A stretch of DNA of 45,627 bases from Pyrinomonadaceae bacterium. Lineage in GTDB: Bacteria > Acidobacteriota > Blastocatellia > Pyrinomonadales > Pyrinomonadaceae. The notes beneath the pieces were generated by a model, which saw nothing but the letters and a program-made list of their open reading frames with translations, ran no database searches and was not told where the DNA came from. Shown here piece by piece: positions 1 to 8,721 of this stretch (positions within the stretch are counted from its first letter, which is position 1; every line of letters begins with the position of its first letter). The stretch covers positions 1 to 45,627 of the forward strand of contig JALHNX010000020.1 in NCBI GenBank assembly GCA_022843305.1, read 5' to 3'. The position numbers were made by a program, and so were the translations under genes.

Positions 1-1
1 C

Positions 2-1216
2 GAAAAACGTTTGTCGTTTGTTTTGAACCGCGCCGCCGCTGAAGTTCCATTTTACCGCGAACAATGGGCAAAGCGCCGGCAAAACGGCGACAATGCATCG
101 TGGGAATATCTTGAAAACTGGCAGATTCTTGAAAAACAAACTTTGCGCGAACATTCGGCGCAGTTTGTCGCCGACGACTGCCGCCGCGAAAAAATGTATC
201 ACGAACACACGAGCGGCACGACCGGAACCTCGCTTAATTTATGGTCAACGGCGGAAACCGTCAAATTCTGGTATGCATTGTTCGAAGCCCGCTGCCGCCG
301 CTGGTACGGCGTTTCGCGGCGCGACCGCTGGGCGATTCTCGGCGGTCAGCTGATCGTTCCGGCGCAAAACCGCAAACCGCCTTTTTGGGTTTGGAACGCC
401 GGACTGAATCAGCTTTATCTGTCGAGCTATCATCTTGCGCCGGATCTGATAAATCATTATCTGGACGCGATCGTCAAATACCGCGTGAGCTATATTTTGG
501 GCTATTCGTCCGCGCTTTACGCTTTGGCGCAGGCAGTTTTAAGGGCGAACCGCAAAGACATTCAATTAAAAGTTGCGATCTCGAACGCCGAACCGCTCTT
601 TGATTACCAGCGCGAAACGATCTCCGAAGCGTTTAACTGTCCGGTACGCGAAACTTACGGAATGGCGGAAATCGTCGCCGCCGCGAGCGACTGCGAACAC
701 GGGCGGCTTCATCAATGGTCGGATGTCGGCATTATCGAATCTAATTCAAACGGCGAAAGTTCGGGGGAAGATTTTATCTGCACGGGTTTGATAAATGCTG
801 ATATGCCGCTCGTTCGTTACCGCGTCGGCGATTGCGGCAGTTTTTCGGATGAAAAATGCGTCTGCGGCAGAACTTTGCCGCTGATCGAAAAGATCGAAGG
901 ACGCAGCGACGACGTTTTATACACGACCGACGGCAGGCGAATCGGGCGGCTCGATCCGGTCTTTAAAAACGATCTGCCCGTCAAAGAAGCGCAAATTATT
1001 CAAAAATCACTCAAAAAAATCGTTGTCCGCATTATTCCGGCTGACAATTTCAACCAAAAATCCGCCAAGGATTTGTCAGACCGGATTCGTGAGCGAATGG
1101 GCGATGTCGAAGTAATTTTGGAAACCGTCTCGGAAATCCCGCGCACCGAAAGAGGAAAATTTCGGGCGGTGATTTGTGAACTGCCGACCAACGAACGAAC
1201 GACTCTAAATAAATAA
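2..1216 (+). CDS. CapK/PaaK-like adenylate-forming ligase, 5' end cut by window edge
   Basis: Member of the phenylacetate-CoA-ligase-like AMP-binding family that is common in capsule loci (CapK). These enzymes activate a carboxylic acid as acyl-AMP. The phosphate-binding loop S-G-T-T-G-T follows the sequence H-T about 70 residues in, the adenine-site motif E-T-Y-G-M-A lies near residue 220, and a C-terminal lid contains the G-R-S-D-D turn. The frame is open to the left edge without a stop, and the first in-frame TTG at 11 falls inside conserved sequence, so the true start is outside the window and perhaps 30-50 residues are missing. A Cys pair (C-V-C-G) near residue 285 is typical of this subgroup. 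It sits 11 bases before asnB, so the two are probably co-transcribed. The substrate cannot be read; an acyl group destined for the polysaccharide is an inference. Confidence 0.85.
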   Translation, partial: EKRLSFVLNRAAAEVPFYREQWAKRRQNGDNASWEYLENWQILEKQTLREHSAQFVADDCRREKMYHEHTSGTTGTSLNLWSTAETVKFWYALFEARCRRWYGVSRRDRWAILGGQLIVPAQNRKPPFWVWNAGLNQLYLSSYHLAPDLINHYLDAIVKYRVSYILGYSSALYALAQAVLRANRKDIQLKVAISNAEPLFDYQRETISEAFNCPVRETYGMAEIVAAASDCEHGRLHQWSDVGIIESNSNGESSGEDFICTGLINADMPLVRYRVGDCGSFSDEKCVCGRTLPLIEKIEGRSDDVLYTTDGRRIGRLDPVFKNDLPVKEAQIIQKSLKKIVVRIIPADNFNQKSAKDLSDRIRERMGDVEVILETVSEIPRTERGKFRAVICELPTNERTTLNK

Positions 1217-1227
1217 GGGAAAGATTT

Positions 1228-3162
1228 ATGTGTGGAATAGCCGGAATATATGAGCGAAACGGTCACCGGGTTTCGCTCGAATTAGTCGAAACGATGGGCA
1301 AAACGATGACTCATCGCGGTCCTGACAACTTTGGTTTTCTGTGCTTTAACGAGCGCGTCGGTTTGTCGCACAACCGTTTGAGCTTTTTGGATCTGTCGCC
1401 TGCCGCCAATCAGCCTTTCAAGAATCAAAATTATGTTTTGGTCTATAACGGCGAAATTTATAATTTTCGGCAGATCAGAGAACGTTTGGTAAACGAATAT
1501 AATGTCCGTTTTGAAACCGAATCCGATACGGAAGTTCTCTTTTATTCGCTGATTCACGACGGCATCGAAAACTGTCTGAAACAACTGCGCGGAATGTTCG
1601 CGTTCGCTTTTTACGACGGCATCAAAGACGAATTATGGCTTGCCCGCGACCGTCTGGGAATCAAACCGCTCTATTATTATCAGAACGGGGAAAAGTTTTA
1701 CTGGAGTTCGGAAATCAAATCGCTGGCGCAAACGCTAAATCTTAAACCCGACCCGGTGAAAACCCTTTTTTCGATTAACGGAATCGGCGAAGTGTCGAAT
1801 GAATACACGCTTTTCAACGACGTTCTGCCGGTCAAACCGGGTAGTTATCTGAAAGTTACGTCCGAAAATTCTAAACCCCGCGAATTTTTCTATTATAAAA
1901 TTCCGGACGATTTTGAACCCGAGCTTTACCGTGAATTGGAAAAACGATCAAGCACCGAGATTTTGGCGGAATTTGAAAGGCTGATGACCGATTCCATCGA
2001 AAGTATGCTGATCAGCGATGTGCCGGTTGGCGCATTTGTCAGCGGCGGCGTTGATTCGAGTTTGATTTCGGCTATTGCAAATAAAAGTTATCCGAACTTA
2101 AAGCTGTTTACGGCGAATATTCTTGGCGAATTTTCGGAATTTGAAGATGCCAAAGCCGTTTCCGAACATCTCGGAACGGAGCTTTTCGATTATAAATTCC
2201 AGCCCGAACAGATGCTTTCCGATTGGGCGGAAGTAACATATTTTTACGAATGCCCGATTATTATTCATACCAACGCGATTCCGTTTTCAAATATCGCGAG
2301 GCTCGCACGCGACACGAATGTCAAAGCGGTTTTGACCGGCGAAGGTTCGGACGAACTTTTTCTCGGTTATCCGCGGCTGCTTGCCGATCAATATAAATGG
2401 TTGGCGGCACTTCCCGTCACGGCAGTTAAATCTTTTTACAGATTAGTGCCTAAACTCGAAGATTATTTGTTCCCGAAAAGCAAACAAACGGCGGTTGAAT
2501 TCGCCGGTCAGTTGGTTCAGCAATTTTCCGCCGCGCATCGGGAAACGGAAATGCGTGAAAAATTTACATTTTTAAGCGGAGCGGAAAGGGAAAAACAACT
2601 ATTGACAATTAAAATGCTCGGCGATCATCTGGTCGGACTTCTGCACCGCAACGACCGCATGGGAATGATGGCTTCGATAGAAGCGCGGTTTCCGTTCCTC
2701 AATGAAGACCTCGTAAAATTCGCCATCAATCTGCCCTCCAAACATAAAATCGGTCGCTCGATGCGTTTTCATAATTACAAACATCCGTTTTTGATTGATA
2801 AATGGGTCGTGAGAAAAACCGCCGAGAAATATTTGCCGAAAAGTTTGGCAAACAAAAAGAAAAACGGCTTTCCGATGAGCGGTCACAAATTCGTGAAGGT
2901 TAAAGACGGTTTTTTCAAAAACGGATGGGTTTCCGAAAATCTGGCACTGAGCGATAAAAAGCAGGAATTTATGCTCGAATCGCAAAACCCCTATTTTATT
3001 GCCAAACTTGCCTCAACCGAAATTTTCGGGCGCATTTATGGTTTGGGCGAAACGCTGGAAAATGTCAAAAACCACGTTTTGCGTCATACGGAAATGATTT
3101 CCCGAAGTTTTATTGGAGCAGCTATTATCAGCCTCGCTGAAACGGCTCCCCAAATATTGTAG
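1228..3162 (+). CDS. asnB: Asparagine synthetase B-type glutamine amidotransferase
   Basis: 644 residues, the normal length for AsnB. Met is followed by Cys2, the N-terminal nucleophile that releases ammonia from glutamine (M-C-G-I-A-G-I). The glutaminase domain fills about residues 1-200. The synthetase domain carries the PP-loop S-G-G-V-D-S-S near residue 271 and G-E-G-S-D-E-L near 370, which bind ATP and form an acyl-adenylate that is then amidated. A GGAAAG ribosome-binding site precedes the ATG. In polysaccharide loci such genes often amidate uronic acids or other sugar acids rather than make free asparagine; its place between a CapK ligase and glycosyltransferases favours that reading, but the substrate is not proven. 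The family call is firm. Confidence 0.93.
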   Translation: MCGIAGIYERNGHRVSLELVETMGKTMTHRGPDNFGFLCFNERVGLSHNRLSFLDLSPAANQPFKNQNYVLVYNGEIYNFRQIRERLVNEYNVRFETESDTEVLFYSLIHDGIENCLKQLRGMFAFAFYDGIKDELWLARDRLGIKPLYYYQNGEKFYWSSEIKSLAQTLNLKPDPVKTLFSINGIGEVSNEYTLFNDVLPVKPGSYLKVTSENSKPREFFYYKIPDDFEPELYRELEKRSSTEILAEFERLMTDSIESMLISDVPVGAFVSGGVDSSLISAIANKSYPNLKLFTANILGEFSEFEDAKAVSEHLGTELFDYKFQPEQMLSDWAEVTYFYECPIIIHTNAIPFSNIARLARDTNVKAVLTGEGSDELFLGYPRLLADQYKWLAALPVTAVKSFYRLVPKLEDYLFPKSKQTAVEFAGQLVQQFSAAHRETEMREKFTFLSGAEREKQLLTIKMLGDHLVGLLHRNDRMGMMASIEARFPFLNEDLVKFAINLPSKHKIGRSMRFHNYKHPFLIDKWVVRKTAEKYLPKSLANKKKNGFPMSGHKFVKVKDGFFKNGWVSENLALSDKKQEFMLESQNPYFIAKLASTEIFGRIYGLGETLENVKNHVLRHTEMISRSFIGAAIISLAETAPQIL

Positions 3163-3240
3163 TAAGCGTTATTTCGAAAATGTTAAAAATAATTATAAAA
3201 AAAGTTTCATACCGAAGCTTGGTTGGTATTTTGCCGAAAA

Positions 3241-3245
3241 AGGAG
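3241..3245 (+). promoter_or_regulatory. Ribosome-binding site fixing the cupin start
   Basis: AGGAG four bases before the ATG at 3250. It decides between this start and an in-frame upstream start at 3223 that lacks a site. Confidence 0.7.
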
Positions 3246-3249
3246 AAAA

Positions 3250-3660
3250 ATGGAAGATAAAATCAAGTTTTTATTAGAAAATTCCAATGAAAATGGGAAT
3301 TCGATGATGTTTGACCAGAACTTGTGGGTCAATTTTACGGTTTTGGACATTGGGGCGGATTATAAAGTTAAACGAATCGAAGTCTTGCCGCGCAAGCAGT
3401 TGAGTTTTCAGAGTAATGAATTTTACGCCAAACATTGGACGGTCGTGCAAGGGACGGCGAAGGTTACGATAAACGACCGGACTTTTTCCGTCAAAGCCGG
3501 CGAAACCATTGATTTCGAGGTTGACGAAATACACTCCGTAGAAAACCCGGACAACTCGGAAATATTGGTGTTTATTGATGTTCAATGCGGATTTTCCGAT
3601 ATGGACGAAGAGCTTGTCCGGTTGTCGAAAAGTTTCGGCAAAATCGCGCACGCCGCTTGA
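3250..3660 (+). CDS. Degenerate mannose-6-phosphate isomerase type II-like cupin
   Basis: 136 residues, matching the C-terminal cupin domain of bifunctional ManC/AlgA but standing alone. The pattern H-W-T-V-V-Q-G-T-A-K-V, the stretch A-G-E-T-I-D-F, the segment H-S-V-E-N-P and the ending I-D-V-Q-C-G follow the family order. Start chosen at 3250 because AGGAG lies four bases upstream; an in-frame start at 3223 has no such site. The usual metal-binding and substrate-binding run Q-x-H-H-H-R-A-E-H-W reads Q-S-N-E-F-Y-A-K-H-W here, so the histidines before the final H-W are lost and the family Glu is Lys. Classical isomerase activity is therefore doubtful. It may be a sugar-binding or regulatory remnant. 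It follows asnB by 87 bases. Confidence 0.72.
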   Translation: MEDKIKFLLENSNENGNSMMFDQNLWVNFTVLDIGADYKVKRIEVLPRKQLSFQSNEFYAKHWTVVQGTAKVTINDRTFSVKAGETIDFEVDEIHSVENPDNSEILVFIDVQCGFSDMDEELVRLSKSFGKIAHAA

Positions 3661-3728
3661 TAATCGTGGATTTCATTTTTTTCAGCTTTTGGCGGCTTGA
3701 AAGATAAACCTTTCCCGAAAAGTATTTT

Positions 3729-4778
3729 ATGAAACAGGATTTGCGGAAACCTTCGGTATCGGTGGTGATGCCGGTCAGGAACGAAGCCGATTTTATCGAA
3801 CGCAGTTTGAAGGCGGTGCTGGCGCAGAAATATCCGTCCGAATCAATGGAAATCATCATCGCCGACGGACTTTCGACCGATGCGACGCGTGCCGAAATCG
3901 AAAAGCTGAAAAGGGCTTCAAACATCCCGATCCGCATTGTGGACAATCCCGAACGCATCGCGCCGAGCGGATTGAACCGCGCCATATCGGAAGCGAAAGG
4001 CGAAATCATCGTGCGCGTTGACGGGCATTGCGAGATCGAACCGGATTACGTCGCAAACTGCGTCAAATATTTGCAGGCGGGACGCGCCGAAGGTGTCGGC
4101 GGTCCGATCGAAACGCTCGGTGAAACTTTGCGGGCGCGGGCGATCGCCGTCGCGATGAGTTCGACTTTCGGGGTCGGCGGCAGCGCGTTTCGGACGGTTA
4201 ACGACCGCGAAATGTATGTTGATACGGTCGCCTTTCCGGGCTACAAACGCGAGATTTTTGAAAAGGTCGGATTATTTAACGAGGAACTCGTCCGCAATCA
4301 GGACGACGAATTTAACTATCGGCTGCGCAAATCCGGCGGCAGAATTCTGCTTGCGACCGACATTCGTTCGCGTTATTACAGCCGCAGCGGTTTTAAATCT
4401 TTGTGGCGGCAGTATTTTCAATACGGATACTGGAAAATTCGCGTTATGCAGCTTCATCCGAAACAGATGAGTTTGCGGCAGTTCGTGCCGTTCGCATTCG
4501 TTTTAACGATTATTCTTTTTTCAATTTTAAGCATTTTTTTTGCCGCCGGAAGATGGGCACTGATGGGCATTGCGGGAATTTATTTGCTGGCGAATCTTGC
4601 CGCGACGATCAAATCCGCCAAGCGAATCGAACCACGCGGACTGCCGTTTGTTTTTCTCAGCTTTCCGATCCTGCATTTTTCTTACGGACTCGGGTTTGCC
4701 GCCGGTTTATTCGCGTTTTGGAAAAAATGGCGCGATGATAAAACGGATGCCGTCGGGAAAGAAACTTTTCAATCCTGA
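3729..4778 (+). CDS. GT2 glycosyltransferase, ExoA-like, membrane-anchored
   Basis: 349-residue family 2 glycosyltransferase that resembles succinoglycan ExoA. The N-terminal GT-A domain begins V-S-V-V-M-P-V-R-N-E, continues with the nucleotide-sugar-binding A-D-G-L-S-T-D-A-T and a DxD-like R-V-D-G-H-C-E near residue 97, then N-Q-D-D-E-F-N-Y near residue 190. Two hydrophobic segments at about residues 253-290 and 305-325 would anchor it to the inner membrane with the catalytic domain in the cytoplasm. Role: adds one sugar to a lipid-linked repeat unit. Donor and acceptor cannot be read. The gap of 68 bases after the cupin gene and the shared strand suggest one operon. Confidence 0.87.
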   Translation: MKQDLRKPSVSVVMPVRNEADFIERSLKAVLAQKYPSESMEIIIADGLSTDATRAEIEKLKRASNIPIRIVDNPERIAPSGLNRAISEAKGEIIVRVDGHCEIEPDYVANCVKYLQAGRAEGVGGPIETLGETLRARAIAVAMSSTFGVGGSAFRTVNDREMYVDTVAFPGYKREIFEKVGLFNEELVRNQDDEFNYRLRKSGGRILLATDIRSRYYSRSGFKSLWRQYFQYGYWKIRVMQLHPKQMSLRQFVPFAFVLTIILFSILSIFFAAGRWALMGIAGIYLLANLAATIKSAKRIEPRGLPFVFLSFPILHFSYGLGFAAGLFAFWKKWRDDKTDAVGKETFQS

Positions 4779-4833
4779 ATTCTTCGCGCAAAAAATCCTG
4801 AATTATTTACAGTTACCGATTTTTTAATTTTTA

Positions 4834-5901
4834 ATGAACAGCGGGCTGAAAATTTACACCGACGTTTCAACATTTGAGCAAAAAAGCCTCAAAAACTTGA
4901 ATCCGATACTTTCGTTTCATTGGAGCGATCTCGATTTAGACGAAATTTTAAAGGGTCAAAACAATGCGGACTCGCCGATCAACTTAACGACCGAACCCGC
5001 AGAAGCCGATTTTTTCGTGCTGCCGATGTTTTGGTCGTATTATTTATGGAATGACAAAGCTAAACTAAGCGAGGCTCTCGAACTTGCGAAACTTGCCCGA
5101 AAACACGGAAAGCAAGTGATAGTTTGGTATAAAGGCGACCTCATTCCGATCATTCCGTTTGAAAATTCGATTATGTTTTTGCCCGGAATGCTAAGGTCGA
5201 GATTTCAGCCGAATCAGCGCGCTTGTCCGGTATTTGTTAATGATCCCGCGCCGCTATTCGGGCGTGAAAAGATTTTGTATCGTGAAAAGAAGGATAAACC
5301 GTCCATCGGATTTTGCGGTTATGCTTCGATAAACACACTCAAGGTTTTGTGGTCTGTCGTTAAAGGAATCCAGCTTAATGCGGCAAGCCGTCTGGGAAAA
5401 TACGAATACAAAGGCGTTCCGATCTTGCCCGCGACGATCACCCGCGCCCGCGCTCTGAATTTATTGGCGCGTCATTCGGAAGTCGAAACCCGTTTCGTGA
5501 TTCGGGATAAATTTTATGACAATCAGGTTCAAAAAAATCCGTTAACCGTTTCCGATGCCTCGCAGGCTTTTTATTCAAACATTTACGAAACCGACTATAC
5601 TCTGTGTCTGCGCGGATACGGCAACTGGTCGTATCGTTTTTACGAAACCTTAGCCTGCGGACGAATTCCCGTCTTTATTGATACCGACTGCGTTCTTCCG
5701 TTAAACTCGATTATTGATTGGAAAAAATACTGCGTTTGGATTGATAAATCGGAATTAAAACAAATCGGCGAAAAAATAGCCGATTTTCATGCGTCGCTTT
5801 CGCCGCCGGATTTTGTCGAAAGACAGATCGCCTGCCGTAAATTATGGGAAGAACATCTGACGCTCAAAGGATTTGTTAATCATTTTCAAGAATATTTATG
5901 A
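4834..5901 (+). CDS. Exostosin-family (GT47) glycosyltransferase
   Basis: 355 residues. The N-terminal part has the exostosin-like D-F-F-V-L-P-M-F-W and the C-terminal part the strongly conserved donor-site stretch R-F-Y-E-T-L-A-C-G-R-I-P-V-F-I-D at about residues 268-283, followed by D-C-V-L-P-L and W. This is the GT47/exostosin fold known from heparan sulfate synthases and also found in some bacterial capsule loci. No membrane segment is apparent, so it is probably cytoplasmic. Its stop codon overlaps the ATG of the next gene (ATGA), indicating translational coupling to the polymerase. Sugar specificity is not readable. Confidence 0.82.
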   Translation: MNSGLKIYTDVSTFEQKSLKNLNPILSFHWSDLDLDEILKGQNNADSPINLTTEPAEADFFVLPMFWSYYLWNDKAKLSEALELAKLARKHGKQVIVWYKGDLIPIIPFENSIMFLPGMLRSRFQPNQRACPVFVNDPAPLFGREKILYREKKDKPSIGFCGYASINTLKVLWSVVKGIQLNAASRLGKYEYKGVPILPATITRARALNLLARHSEVETRFVIRDKFYDNQVQKNPLTVSDASQAFYSNIYETDYTLCLRGYGNWSYRFYETLACGRIPVFIDTDCVLPLNSIIDWKKYCVWIDKSELKQIGEKIADFHASLSPPDFVERQIACRKLWEEHLTLKGFVNHFQEYL

Positions 5902-8591
5902 GGTTTTTATCTTATCTTAAACTCGATTCGCTCAAAAAAACCCCTCCGAAATCGCCCGCACTCAATCAAAACGAAAAAAGCAATTTTATCAGCCCGTTAA
6001 TCTCGGGAAAAATCCGGTTTGCCACAATAATCGCAATCTCTCTGTTGATTTTCCTTTCAAGTTTTCCGCTTGCCGGTCAGGATGTCTGGGCGGAAGCCCT
6101 CATTGTCGCGGTTATTTTTGTTCTCAGCGCCTTAAATGCTTGGAATAAAGAATCGGTAAAAACCGGACGTTTGATCTTGCCGATAATCCTGCTCGCCGTT
6201 TATTCGTTTCTTCAGGGCTTTGCCGCCATCCTGTTTCCCGCATATTCATCTATATTTCCGACAAGTTTCGATCCGACAGCGAGCCTTTGGAGCGGATTCA
6301 AGATTCTTGCCTTCGCATTTCTGCTCGGACTGTTATTAAAATTTGCCCATCAATTTATCAGGTTTTTCGTGTGGAGTTTGGTCATCATCGGTAACTTTTT
6401 TGCCGTTTTCGGAATTGCCAGATTATTTTTTCAGGACAATATTTACGAAGTTTTTTTACTTTTCATCTCATCGCGTCTGGAAGTCGGAATCGGATTCGGA
6501 ACATATTTCAACCAGAATCATTTTGCCCTGTTGATGCTGATGGTTTTCGGTTTGAACATCGGTCTGTTTTGGTATGGGAAACTGCCGAACAAAATCAAAC
6601 TGCTGCTGTTTGCGGGAAGTTTGACGACGTGGACGGCTTTGGTGCTGACCGGTTCGCGCGGCGGAATTATCGGCTCGTTCGCGGAAATCGCGCTGTTGAT
6701 TTTTCTGCCCGTCATTCAAACCGTCAAAAGCAAACGTCAAAGCGGACGCGAAACCGCCAAACCCTTTCGTCAACTTCTCGGCAAACAGACGGCTCTTTTA
6801 ATCATAACTTTCGGTTTACTGATCGCCGGAATCGTATTTATCGGACAAGACCGGGTCGTCGAGCGATTTGAAGAAATTCCGCAGCAGATCGGCGGCGTGA
6901 CGAGTGCCGGAACTTTCCGCCGAACCGATGTTTGGCAGGCGGCGTTGCTGATAATCAAAGATTTTCCGGTTTTCGGAATCGGTTTCGGCGGTTTTCAAAT
7001 CGCGGTTTCACAATATATTAATATTTCGGGACAGCTCGTTCCGCAGCAGGCGCATAACGATTATCTCGAACTCGCGGCAAGCGGCGGATTGATCGCGGTC
7101 GCTTTAGCCGGCTGGTTTCTTTTTAGTTTTTTCTCAACCGTCAGGAAAAGATTTTCCGAATCGCCCGATAATTTTTCGGGCGCGGCGCGTGCCGGCGCGA
7201 TTTGTGCGATTTCGGGAGTCGCTCTGCACAGCCTTTTTGATTTCGGTTTGCAGATTGCGGCAAACTTTCTGTTTTTTGCGGCTTTGCTTTTTGTCGCGGT
7301 TCACAAACCGCCGCACGACAATCAACAGAACGAAGATTCGGCGGCGCGAAAATTTCCCGCGATTTTCGGGTTTCTGTTTCCGGTTCTGTGTTTATTTCTT
7401 GCCGTTTCGGCGGCATTTTTCGGCTTTGCGCGGCATCGCGCCGAACAAATTAAAGCCGATCCGCAACCCGGTTTTGCCGAACGCGGTTTGTATCAAATTC
7501 CTTTCGATGCAAATTATTTTGAAACAAAAGCCGCCGTCTATGAAAATGCCGGAAACTTCGAGTTTGCCGCGAACGAACTGAAAAAAACCATCGAATATCG
7601 CCCGAAAGACTACAATCTATGGCTAAAATCAGGACAGCTTGAAAATTTGCAAAAACGCCCGACCGAAGCCGAAATCGCTTTTCGCAAAGCAATCGAACTT
7701 GCCCCGAATTACGGCAAACCTTATTTTTTCTACGGCGATTTTCTGGTTAAAAACAACCGCCAAGACGAAGGTTTTAGGGAACTGCGAACGGCGACGCGGC
7801 GTAATCCGCAATATTTTGAGGAAGTTTTCACCCTTTTCTGGAATGAAAAGAGCGGAAATGCCGCCGAAACGATCAAACTTTTAATGCCGCTCGACGCGTT
7901 TGAAAAGGAAAAATTATCCGCGTTTTTGCTCGAAAAAGGCGAGTTTCGGGCGGTTACGGAATTAAACTGCGGCGATCTGAATTTGACCGACCGGCAGCGC
8001 TACGGGTTGATTCATCAATTACTGGAAAAAAACCGCTTTTATTTTGCCGGGCGGCTTTATAAACAAAACTGCGAATTTTCGGAAAAGTTCGAGAGCGAAA
8101 TCGAGGACGGTAATTTTGAAAATAAAGCCGTCGAGGAAAAAACCGGTTTCGGCTGGCGCGTTCCTTCATTTTCGGGCAATACAATCGTTTCCTTCGATGA
8201 GGAAAATCCGGCAAAAGGTTTGAGTCTGCGCTTTAATTTTAACGGGCAGGATGATTCTTATACGCTGCTTTCACAAATCGTCGTGGTTGAAAAAAGCCGC
8301 CGCTACCGACTGAATTTTTCATATAAAACAAAAGAAATCGTCACGGGCGGCGTGCCGGTTTTACAAGTAATTCTCAAAAAACCCGATTCGGAAACCTCGG
8401 AAAGCATCGCCGGAGAAACGAAATTTTCGCTCAGGGAAAAAGATTGGGTTCAAACTTCGATCGAATTTGAAACCGACAAGCTGACGGAAGCGGTCGAAAT
8501 CAGGCTGACCCGACAAACCTGCCCCGAATCTTTGTGCCCCATTTTCGGCGATTTGTATGTTGACGATTTTTATCTGCAAAAGAAAAACTAG
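5898..8591 (+). CDS. O-antigen ligase/polymerase with TPR and C-terminal jelly-roll domain
   Basis: 897 residues with three parts. About residues 35-480 hold roughly a dozen hydrophobic helices with the Wzy_C signature region (F-G-I-G-F-G-G-F, then H-N-D-Y-L-E near residue 384), typical of O-antigen ligases and Wzy polymerases that act on the periplasmic face. About 510-640 are TPR repeats (A-N-E-L-K-K-T-I-E-Y-R-P-K-D, then A-F-R-K-A-I-E-L-A-P-N). From about 730 to the end is a predicted beta-sandwich with a carbohydrate-binding-module-like opening (D-G-N-F-E-N, then G-F-G-W-R-V-P) and a closing Y-V-D-D-F-Y. It overlaps the exostosin gene by four bases. The final TAG lies in the terminal repeat of the element at 8589-8721. 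Whether it polymerises or ligates is open. Confidence 0.85.
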   Translation: MRFLSYLKLDSLKKTPPKSPALNQNEKSNFISPLISGKIRFATIIAISLLIFLSSFPLAGQDVWAEALIVAVIFVLSALNAWNKESVKTGRLILPIILLAVYSFLQGFAAILFPAYSSIFPTSFDPTASLWSGFKILAFAFLLGLLLKFAHQFIRFFVWSLVIIGNFFAVFGIARLFFQDNIYEVFLLFISSRLEVGIGFGTYFNQNHFALLMLMVFGLNIGLFWYGKLPNKIKLLLFAGSLTTWTALVLTGSRGGIIGSFAEIALLIFLPVIQTVKSKRQSGRETAKPFRQLLGKQTALLIITFGLLIAGIVFIGQDRVVERFEEIPQQIGGVTSAGTFRRTDVWQAALLIIKDFPVFGIGFGGFQIAVSQYINISGQLVPQQAHNDYLELAASGGLIAVALAGWFLFSFFSTVRKRFSESPDNFSGAARAGAICAISGVALHSLFDFGLQIAANFLFFAALLFVAVHKPPHDNQQNEDSAARKFPAIFGFLFPVLCLFLAVSAAFFGFARHRAEQIKADPQPGFAERGLYQIPFDANYFETKAAVYENAGNFEFAANELKKTIEYRPKDYNLWLKSGQLENLQKRPTEAEIAFRKAIELAPNYGKPYFFYGDFLVKNNRQDEGFRELRTATRRNPQYFEEVFTLFWNEKSGNAAETIKLLMPLDAFEKEKLSAFLLEKGEFRAVTELNCGDLNLTDRQRYGLIHQLLEKNRFYFAGRLYKQNCEFSEKFESEIEDGNFENKAVEEKTGFGWRVPSFSGNTIVSFDEENPAKGLSLRFNFNGQDDSYTLLSQIVVVEKSRRYRLNFSYKTKEIVTGGVPVLQVILKKPDSETSESIAGETKFSLREKDWVQTSIEFETDKLTEAVEIRLTRQTCPESLCPIFGDLYVDDFYLQKKN

Positions 8592-8721
8592 AGCGATTAA
8601 AGATCGGATTGATGGTAAAAAGTATAACAAACTTCAGTTTGTTGCGAAGTTCGCCGTTCTGTAAGGACTACCGGCAAAGTGCGTTCCGCGTTTGCCGTAC
8701 ATCCTATCCTTAACCGCTCTA
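8589..8721. repeat. Small terminal-inverted-repeat element with two internal hairpins, between convergent genes
   Basis: The ends 8589-8609 and 8701-8721 are inverted repeats, 18 of 21 positions matching and two of the mismatches able to form G-U pairs. Inside are two hairpins: AACAAACT/AGTTTGTT (8626-8633 and 8636-8643, perfect, two-base loop) and CGGCAAA/TTTGCCG (8672-8678 and 8691-8697). The outermost three bases at each end read TAG outwards from the neighbouring genes and are their stop codons. It may be a REP/MITE-like element and may also act as a bidirectional terminator, although no long T run is present. Confidence 0.6.
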
